Shown: positions 6,019 through 10,180 of the stretch, in pieces | How the letters are laid out: each line of letters begins with the position of its first letter | Numbering within the stretch: the first letter of the stretch is position 1 | NCBI GenBank assembly: GCA_945221685.1 | Contig: CALYNN010000043.1 | Coordinates: 1-10,180 of the forward strand | Length of the DNA: 10,180 bases | Direction: 5' to 3' | From: an uncultured Clostridia bacterium | GTDB lineage: Bacteria; Bacillota; Clostridia; Oscillospirales; Acutalibacteraceae | The notes under the pieces: model-generated | The model's database searches: none | The model's input: only the letters and a program-made list of their open reading frames with translations | Told to the model about the DNA's origin: nothing | Program-made: the position numbers and the translations under genes

Positions 6019-7047
6019 ATGAGAAATCACGAGGTTACGGAAAGAAAGCCTCTGCTTAATGCCGACGGCTCCCTTCGTGAGCCGGGTTGGAGCAGATCGC
6101 TTGTTCAGATTTACAGTAGAAAGGACATCAAAAAAAGAGCTTCAAGAATTAAGGAGTGGGATTATTATTCGGTAATCTCAAATAAGCATAATATCGGTAT
6201 TTGCTTTACTGTTTCCGATTTAGGTTATCTTGAGCTTGAAAGCGTCAGCTTTCTTGATTTTAATACTGCAACAGAGCATACGGAGGGAAGCCTCGGTGCT
6301 TTTCCTATGGGTAAGCTTAATATGCCGCCGGATTCAGCCTGCGGAAATGTTAAAATGAAAAACAAAAAGCTTGCCTTGGAATTTATTGTTGAAAACGGCA
6401 GGCGGATTTTGCGCTGTGATTTTCCCGGCTTTGATAACGGAAAAGGATTAAAGGCAAATATTGTTTTGCAAAATCCTGCCGAGGATTCTATGGTAATTGC
6501 TACACCCTGGGCAGAGGATAAAAAGGCGTTTTATTACAACCAAAAAATTAACTGTATGGCGGCTTCGGGCAAGGTTAGATACGGAGATAATGAATATGAG
6601 CTTTCTCCCGAAACCGATTTTGCAGGTCTTGATTGGGGCAGAGGAGTATGGACCTATGATAATGTGTGGTATTGGGGCTCAGGCTCCGGCATTGTTGACG
6701 GTCACCGCTTCGGCTTTAATTTAGGCTACGGCTTCGGCGACACCTCTGCCGCCAGTGAGAATGTTGTTTTTTACGACGGCGTTGCCCATAAGCTTGACGA
6801 TGTTACCTTTAACATCAGCGAAAATTATACCGACCCTTGGACCCTTACATCATCAGACGGAAGATTTGAGGCGGACTTTGTTCCGATTATCGATAGAAGC
6901 GATTTTACAAGTGTTGCAAATCTTATAGTCACCGATCAGCATCAGGTTTTCGGCAGAATGACCGGTAAGGCAATTCTTGACGACAAAACAGTTATTGAAT
7001 TTAAGGATTTCCTCTGCTTTGCCGAAAGAGTACATAATAAATATTGA
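6019..7047 (+). CDS. DUF2804 family protein
   Basis: The 342-residue protein matches the DUF2804 family, whose function is not known. Recognisable blocks are an N-terminal PLLNADGSLREPGWSRSL (11-28), KEWDYYSVIS (45-54), ATPWAEDKKAFYYNQKINCM (161-180) and LDWGRGVW (204-211). The aromatic/glycine-rich stretch NVWYWGSGSG (215-224) and the family core FGFNLGYGFGDTSAASENV (231-249) complete the set. It has no signal peptide or membrane helix. The alternating strand pattern suggests a beta-rich, lipocalin-like fold, which is only a guess from the sequence. AGAAGGGG ends six bases before the ATG at 6019; the in-frame ATG at 5995 overlaps the ispF stop but lacks a ribosome site. It closes the operon, just before a terminator. 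Its place behind ispDF hints at a lipid or isoprenoid link, but that is weak evidence. Confidence 0.85.
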   Translation: MRNHEVTERKPLLNADGSLREPGWSRSLVQIYSRKDIKKRASRIKEWDYYSVISNKHNIGICFTVSDLGYLELESVSFLDFNTATEHTEGSLGAFPMGKLNMPPDSACGNVKMKNKKLALEFIVENGRRILRCDFPGFDNGKGLKANIVLQNPAEDSMVIATPWAEDKKAFYYNQKINCMAASGKVRYGDNEYELSPETDFAGLDWGRGVWTYDNVWYWGSGSGIVDGHRFGFNLGYGFGDTSAASENVVFYDGVAHKLDDVTFNISENYTDPWTLTSSDGRFEADFVPIIDRSDFTSVANLIVTDQHQVFGRMTGKAILDDKTVIEFKDFLCFAERVHNKY

Positions 7048-7051
7048 TTAC

Positions 7052-7089
7052 AAAAAAGAATCTTTACGGTTTTGTAAAGGTTCTTTTTT
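7052..7089 (+). terminator. Intrinsic terminator of the trmK-ispDF operon
   Basis: AAAGAATCTTTAC pairs with GTAAAGGTTCTTT (centre at the GGTTTT loop, 7068-7073), with one T-G pair. The 3' arm ends in a six-T run at 7084-7089. The A-run at 7052-7057 opposite the T-run could also let it work on the minus strand. It lies five bases after the DUF2804 stop. Confidence 0.9.
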
Positions 7090-7102
7090 ACTGCTTTTCT
7101 TT

Positions 7103-7147
7103 AATAAATAATTATTTTTTGTAATATTTTTAAAATAATTATTTATT
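7103..7147. repeat. Perfect 16-bp AT-only inverted repeat upstream of the lipoprotein promoter
   Basis: The arm at 7103-7118 (AATAAATAATTATTTT) is the exact reverse complement of 7132-7147, with a 13-base spacer. Both arms contain only A and T. The right arm covers the expected -35 slot (about 7142-7147) of the promoter whose -10 is at 7165. It could be an operator, an UP-like element or a cruciform-prone site; a terminator role is unlikely because a strong one already lies just upstream. Confidence 0.7.
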
Positions 7148-7170
7148 TTATTGTAATTATCTGTTATAAT
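7142..7170 (+). promoter_or_regulatory. Extended -10 promoter for the lipoprotein/two-component operon
   Basis: A perfect TATAAT at 7165-7170 is preceded by TGT, the extended -10 motif. The slot 17 bp upstream reads TTTATT (7142-7147), a poor -35 that lies within the inverted-repeat arm. A transcription start near 7177 would give a leader of about 40 bases with the ribosome site GAGGTGA at 7204-7210. A weak -35 with an extended -10 suits a promoter that needs an activator, which is inference. Confidence 0.7.
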
Positions 7171-7215
7171 ACTGTAAATATGTTTAAAATTTTTTGATGT
7201 TATGAGGTGAATGAA

Positions 7216-8511
7216 GTGAAAAAATTAAGAATACCTGCTTTGCTTCTTTGCCTTTGTATATTGCTTTCGGGCTGCAGCTTCCGCCTTGATTCTATTGACG
7301 ATCTTATTTCACCTGTTGCATTAAGCGGTGATAACGCCGATGTTCAACAGGCTGTTGATGAATATTGTAATTCCGGCTATTCTTTAAAAATCCCCTCCGG
7401 AGGAGATTATACAACTTCTTTTATTTTCTATGACTTGAATAACGACGGAATAAAAGAAGCAGTAGCTTTCTATGAGCCGTCTGATTCTGTCGGTACGGTA
7501 AATATGGCGGTTATTTCAAAAAGCAGTGACGGATGGCAGGTTGTAGATAATATAAAGGGCGGCGGCTCCGATATTATTTGCGTGGATTTTTGTGATGTAA
7601 ATAATGATTCCTTGCCTGAAATTCTTGTTTGCTGGAGTATTATTTCTAAATCCTCTAACTACAACTTGTGTGTTTACCGTCAGGCAGACAGTGACGGCGA
7701 AATTAGCTTAAGCAAGCTTACACCGTCTGTTACCGCTGAAAAATTTGTTTGTACCGATCTAAACGAGGATGGAGTAAACGAGGTGCTGGTTTTCTGCTTG
7801 GGAAGCGCATCCTCTTCTCCTAAAGCTGAGCTTTATTCCTTTAAAGGAAATTCAGGTAGGCTTATAGGCGAAACAAAATTAGATTCCTCGATTATTTCCT
7901 ATTCGTCGATTGTTGCAGGAAAAACCGATCAGGGTGCAAGCGTTTTTGTTGACGCTTTGAAAACAGACGGTCAGTCTATGGTTACAGAGCTTATATATTG
8001 GTCGGATTATTATGATTCAATCGTGTCTCCTTTTTATAGCTATGATACGGGTAAAACAGCAGATACCACAAGAAAAAATCTTATCCGCTCCCGCGATATT
8101 GATAACGATAAAACCACGGAAATTCCGCTGAATGTCGCTAAAAAGAATTTACCAAAAGAAATAGACGCTGAAAACTGGATGTACTACAAAAACACTGTGC
8201 TCAACCATAAATGCTATTCCTTTTCCTGTTCAAAGGATAAATATATTCTTGTTGTAAAGGACAGCGAATTTAAAAAGCTTACCGTTAAGTATGACGGTAA
8301 CGACCGTCAGTTGACTGCTTACACAAACAGCGGTAAGCAGGAATGCTTTAAAATTAAAACAGTTATAAGCGCCGGCTACAATCCAAGCGAATACGCAGGA
8401 TATACACAGATATTCAGCAACGGTGGCTTTATATATCTTGCAAGCGTAAACAGTAAATCTGATTTGGCAATAAGTATAGACGACTTAAAGTCTATGATAA
8501 AATCATATTAA
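7216..8511 (+). CDS. Secreted lipoprotein with FG-GAP/VCBS-like acidic loops
   Basis: The 431-residue protein begins with a lipoprotein signal peptide: KK, a hydrophobic core LRIPALLLCLCI, then the lipobox LLSG|C with the lipidated Cys20. It should therefore sit on the outer face of the membrane. Four acidic loops of the D-x-[ND]-x-D-[GSK]-x-x-E type follow: DLNNDGIKE (73-81), DVNNDSLPE (127-135), DLNEDGVNE (181-189) and DIDNDKTTE (294-302). Each is preceded by an aromatic or hydrophobic strand, as in the FG-GAP/VCBS blades of integrin-like beta-propellers, which bind calcium in such loops. I do not recognise the C-terminal 120 residues. I chose the GTG at 7216 because GAGGTGA (7204-7210) ends five bases upstream and the product then starts with MKK; the GTG at 7207 lies inside that ribosome site. 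The response-regulator gene follows after 22 bases, suggesting a signalling partner. Ligand and role are unknown. Confidence 0.82.
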   Translation: MKKLRIPALLLCLCILLSGCSFRLDSIDDLISPVALSGDNADVQQAVDEYCNSGYSLKIPSGGDYTTSFIFYDLNNDGIKEAVAFYEPSDSVGTVNMAVISKSSDGWQVVDNIKGGGSDIICVDFCDVNNDSLPEILVCWSIISKSSNYNLCVYRQADSDGEISLSKLTPSVTAEKFVCTDLNEDGVNEVLVFCLGSASSSPKAELYSFKGNSGRLIGETKLDSSIISYSSIVAGKTDQGASVFVDALKTDGQSMVTELIYWSDYYDSIVSPFYSYDTGKTADTTRKNLIRSRDIDNDKTTEIPLNVAKKNLPKEIDAENWMYYKNTVLNHKCYSFSCSKDKYILVVKDSEFKKLTVKYDGNDRQLTAYTNSGKQECFKIKTVISAGYNPSEYAGYTQIFSNGGFIYLASVNSKSDLAISIDDLKSMIKSY

Positions 8512-8533
8512 TTCGTTTAGAGGAGGAAATGAT

Positions 8534-9247
8534 ATGAAAAAGGTTTTAGTTGCAGAGGACGAAGAATCCATCCGCGAATTTATTGTTATCAATCTGACAA
8601 GAAGCGGATACGAGGTGGAGCAGGCGGAAAACGGTGCAGTTGCTCTTGAAAAATTCTCCGAGGATGAAAGCGGATTTGATATCGCCATACTTGATATTAT
8701 GATGCCCGAGGTTGACGGACTGACAGTATGCAAGGAGCTTCGTAAGCAGTCATCCGATTTGGGAATTATAATGCTCAGCGCAAAAACTCAGGAAATGGAC
8801 AAGGTAACGGGACTTCTTTTCGGTGCCGATGATTACGTTACAAAGCCCTTTTCACCAAGTGAGCTTATGGCAAGAGTTGATGCGGTTTATCGCAGAGTTG
8901 AAATGACCCGAGGCTTCAGAAAAAATGACACAACGGGCGACAGCATTGTGCTTGACGAGTTTGAGCTTAACCTAAGAAACAGAACTCTTTCAAAGTCAGG
9001 TGAGCTTATTGAGCTGACTCAGGTTGAATTTCAGATTATTGAATATTTCTTTAAAAATCCCAATGCCGCTCTTTCAAGAAGCGATATTTTGAAAACAGTA
9101 TGGGGCGCAAATTATTTCGGCGATGAAAAAATCGTTGATGTTAATGTTCGCCGTCTGCGTATGAAAATTGAAGAAAATCCGTCAAATCCCACAAGGCTTA
9201 TAACCATATGGGGATTAGGCTACAAATGGTCAACAAATAATCAGTAA
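8534..9247 (+). CDS. OmpR/PhoB-family response regulator
   Basis: The 237-residue protein is a two-component transcription factor. The receiver domain (about 1-120) has the acidic pocket AEDEE at 7-11, the phospho-acceptor Asp54 in AILDIMMPEVDG, Ser82 in IIMLSA in the switch Thr/Ser position, and Lys104 in YVTKPFSP. The winged-helix DNA-binding domain (about 135-232) shows LDEFELNLRNRTLSKSGELI, LTQVEFQIIEYFFKNP, SRSDILKTVWG, the recognition-helix segment DVNVRRLRMKIEENP, and the wing LITIWGLGYKW. All key phosphorylation residues are present. An excellent ribosome site, AGAGGAGG (8519-8526), lies seven bases before the ATG. The gene lies between the lipoprotein and kinase genes in the same operon. 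The regulon cannot be read from here, although the operon's own promoter is a plausible target. Confidence 0.95.
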   Translation: MKKVLVAEDEESIREFIVINLTRSGYEVEQAENGAVALEKFSEDESGFDIAILDIMMPEVDGLTVCKELRKQSSDLGIIMLSAKTQEMDKVTGLLFGADDYVTKPFSPSELMARVDAVYRRVEMTRGFRKNDTTGDSIVLDEFELNLRNRTLSKSGELIELTQVEFQIIEYFFKNPNAALSRSDILKTVWGANYFGDEKIVDVNVRRLRMKIEENPSNPTRLITIWGLGYKWSTNNQ

Positions 9248-9296
9248 TTATTATAAAGCGTAACTGCAAAAATTATCGGTATTTTCGGGAAAAAAT

Positions 9297-10180
9297 ATGA
9301 AAAAGCTAATTACAAAAAAACTGCATATTCCAAAGGTAGAGGGAATTACTCTGCGCTGGCTCATAAATATTATCGGAGTAATAGCAGTGTTTTTTATTAT
9401 CGTATTCATTGTTTCTTCCTCCTCAATAAAAAATCACTACTATTCAAGCGTTGAGAGCATATTAAGCTCGGGAATATCAAATACTGCGGTAAGCTTTTTT
9501 TCGTCAAATCTTGACGAAGGAATTTCTCTTGAGGAATCCGCTGCGGATTTTATTGACAGCTATAGCTACAAGGAAAAAACAACTACTTGGATTATTGATA
9601 ATAACGGCGATGTAATCTTATCCTCGTCGGGCTTCGGCGTCGAAAAGCAGGAAATGCCCGATTATCAGTCGGCGCTTAAAAGCGAAAATGATTTCGGAAA
9701 ATATGTCGGCAAAATGGACAGCGGCGAAAAAGCAATGGCAGTTTGCCGTGTTATCCGCGACAGGCAGGGCGATATAGCAGGTGCCGTCAGGGTAATGTCG
9801 TCGTTAAAGCAGGTTGATAATCAGGTAAGAACAGTTGTGTTTCTTATCTTTCTCGGCTTAATTTTCGTTTTCGGGATTATTATCTTTTCAAATCTGTTCT
9901 TTATTCGTTCAATTATCATTCCTGTTCAGGAGGTTAACGAAACCACCAAAAAAATCTCACAGGGAGATTACTCGGTTCGAATTGAGAAAAAATATAATGA
10001 CGAAATCGGAAACCTTTGCGATTCCATCAATAAAATGGCAGAGGAAATTTCTACCACCGATAAAATGAAAAATGATTTTATATCTACTATTTCCCACGAG
10101 CTTCGTACGCCGCTTACCTCAATAAAGGGCTGGGGTGATCCCGGGTATTCCGGTGGCGGGAAAAATGTTGACGATGGTCA
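9297..10180 (+). CDS. Membrane sensor histidine kinase (HAMP-HisKA), 3' partial
   Basis: This open frame runs off the right edge after 294 codons. Order of parts: a basic cytoplasmic N-terminus (MKKLITKKLHIPKVEG), a first membrane helix at about 21-42, an extracytoplasmic sensor of about 135 residues (45-178), and a second membrane helix at about 179-203. The sensor includes TTTWIIDNNGDVILSSS and IRDRQGDIAGAVRVM, which look like paired PAS/Cache-type strands. A HAMP linker (about 204-254, SIIIPVQEVNETTKKISQGD and DEIGNLCDSINKM) precedes the H-box ISHELRTPLTSIKGWG with phospho-acceptor His267. The catalytic ATPase domain lies outside the window. The ribosome site is weak (GGGA at about 9287-9290), and the gap after the regulator is 49 bases. 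From about 10136 the frame reads DPGYSGGGKNVDDG, which does not fit a DHp helix; see findings. It is the likely partner of the upstream regulator. Confidence 0.9.
   Translation, partial: MKKLITKKLHIPKVEGITLRWLINIIGVIAVFFIIVFIVSSSSIKNHYYSSVESILSSGISNTAVSFFSSNLDEGISLEESAADFIDSYSYKEKTTTWIIDNNGDVILSSSGFGVEKQEMPDYQSALKSENDFGKYVGKMDSGEKAMAVCRVIRDRQGDIAGAVRVMSSLKQVDNQVRTVVFLIFLGLIFVFGIIIFSNLFFIRSIIIPVQEVNETTKKISQGDYSVRIEKKYNDEIGNLCDSINKMAEEISTTDKMKNDFISTISHELRTPLTSIKGWGDPGYSGGGKNVDDG

Noticed and set aside
7207..7215. GTG at 7207 as start of the lipoprotein
   Set aside because: It lies inside the GAGGTGA ribosome site; the GTG at 7216 gives a standard signal peptide beginning MKK.
9248..9296. Possible promoter or terminator between the regulator and kinase genes
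   Set aside because: The 49-base AT-rich gap shows no stable hairpin with a T-tract and no convincing -35/-10 pair, so the two genes are treated as one transcript.

Overview
The window reads as a bacterial chromosome fragment from a low-to-moderate-GC member of the Clostridia. The best guess is the Oscillospirales/Ruminococcaceae range. Supporting signs are strong AGGAGG-type ribosome binding sites, tightly packed housekeeping genes, a standalone DUF1858 protein, a DUF4364 protein, an RqcH-type NFACT protein and a histidine kinase with the SHELRTPLTSIKGWG box. All identifications come from reading motifs by eye; no database search was run.

Layout. (1) Positions 1-623 are the 3' end of a gene for a ribosomal-protein-S1-like protein with two S1 domains visible and an Ala/Glu tail. 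A clear intrinsic terminator and a second hairpin without a proper T-tract follow. (2) A DUF4364 winged-helix-type gene lies on the minus strand (840-1424) and converges on S1. Its stop codon sits in the loop of its own terminator hairpin. (3) A 111-base divergent control region (1425-1535) contains two back-to-back sigma-A promoters that appear to use the same palindromic -35 hexamer, TTGCAA at 1472-1477. (4) The rightward promoter drives a tightly packed seven-gene unit: DUF1858 redox-type protein, trmK, Nif3-like protein, rqcH (NFACT), ispD, ispF and a DUF2804 protein. Most junctions overlap or lie within a few bases, and the unit ends in a good terminator at 7052-7089. (5) A second promoter region (7090-7215) holds a perfect 16-bp AT-only inverted repeat and an extended -10 promoter. 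It precedes a lipoprotein with four acidic FG-GAP/EF-hand-like loops, an OmpR/PhoB-type response regulator, and a membrane histidine kinase that runs off the right edge.

Functionally, the central operon combines tRNA modification (TrmK, m1A22), ribosome-associated quality control (RqcH, C-terminal Ala tailing) and two consecutive-gene steps of the MEP isoprenoid pathway (IspD, IspF) with three uncharacterised proteins (DUF1858, Nif3-like, DUF2804). The right-hand operon looks like a signalling module in which a secreted, probably calcium-binding lipoprotein is produced with a two-component system. That module is the best candidate for an undescribed system here. The shared -35 divergent promoter is the cleanest regulatory observation. 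The last ~45 bases of the window look foreign to the kinase and may be a contig-end artefact.
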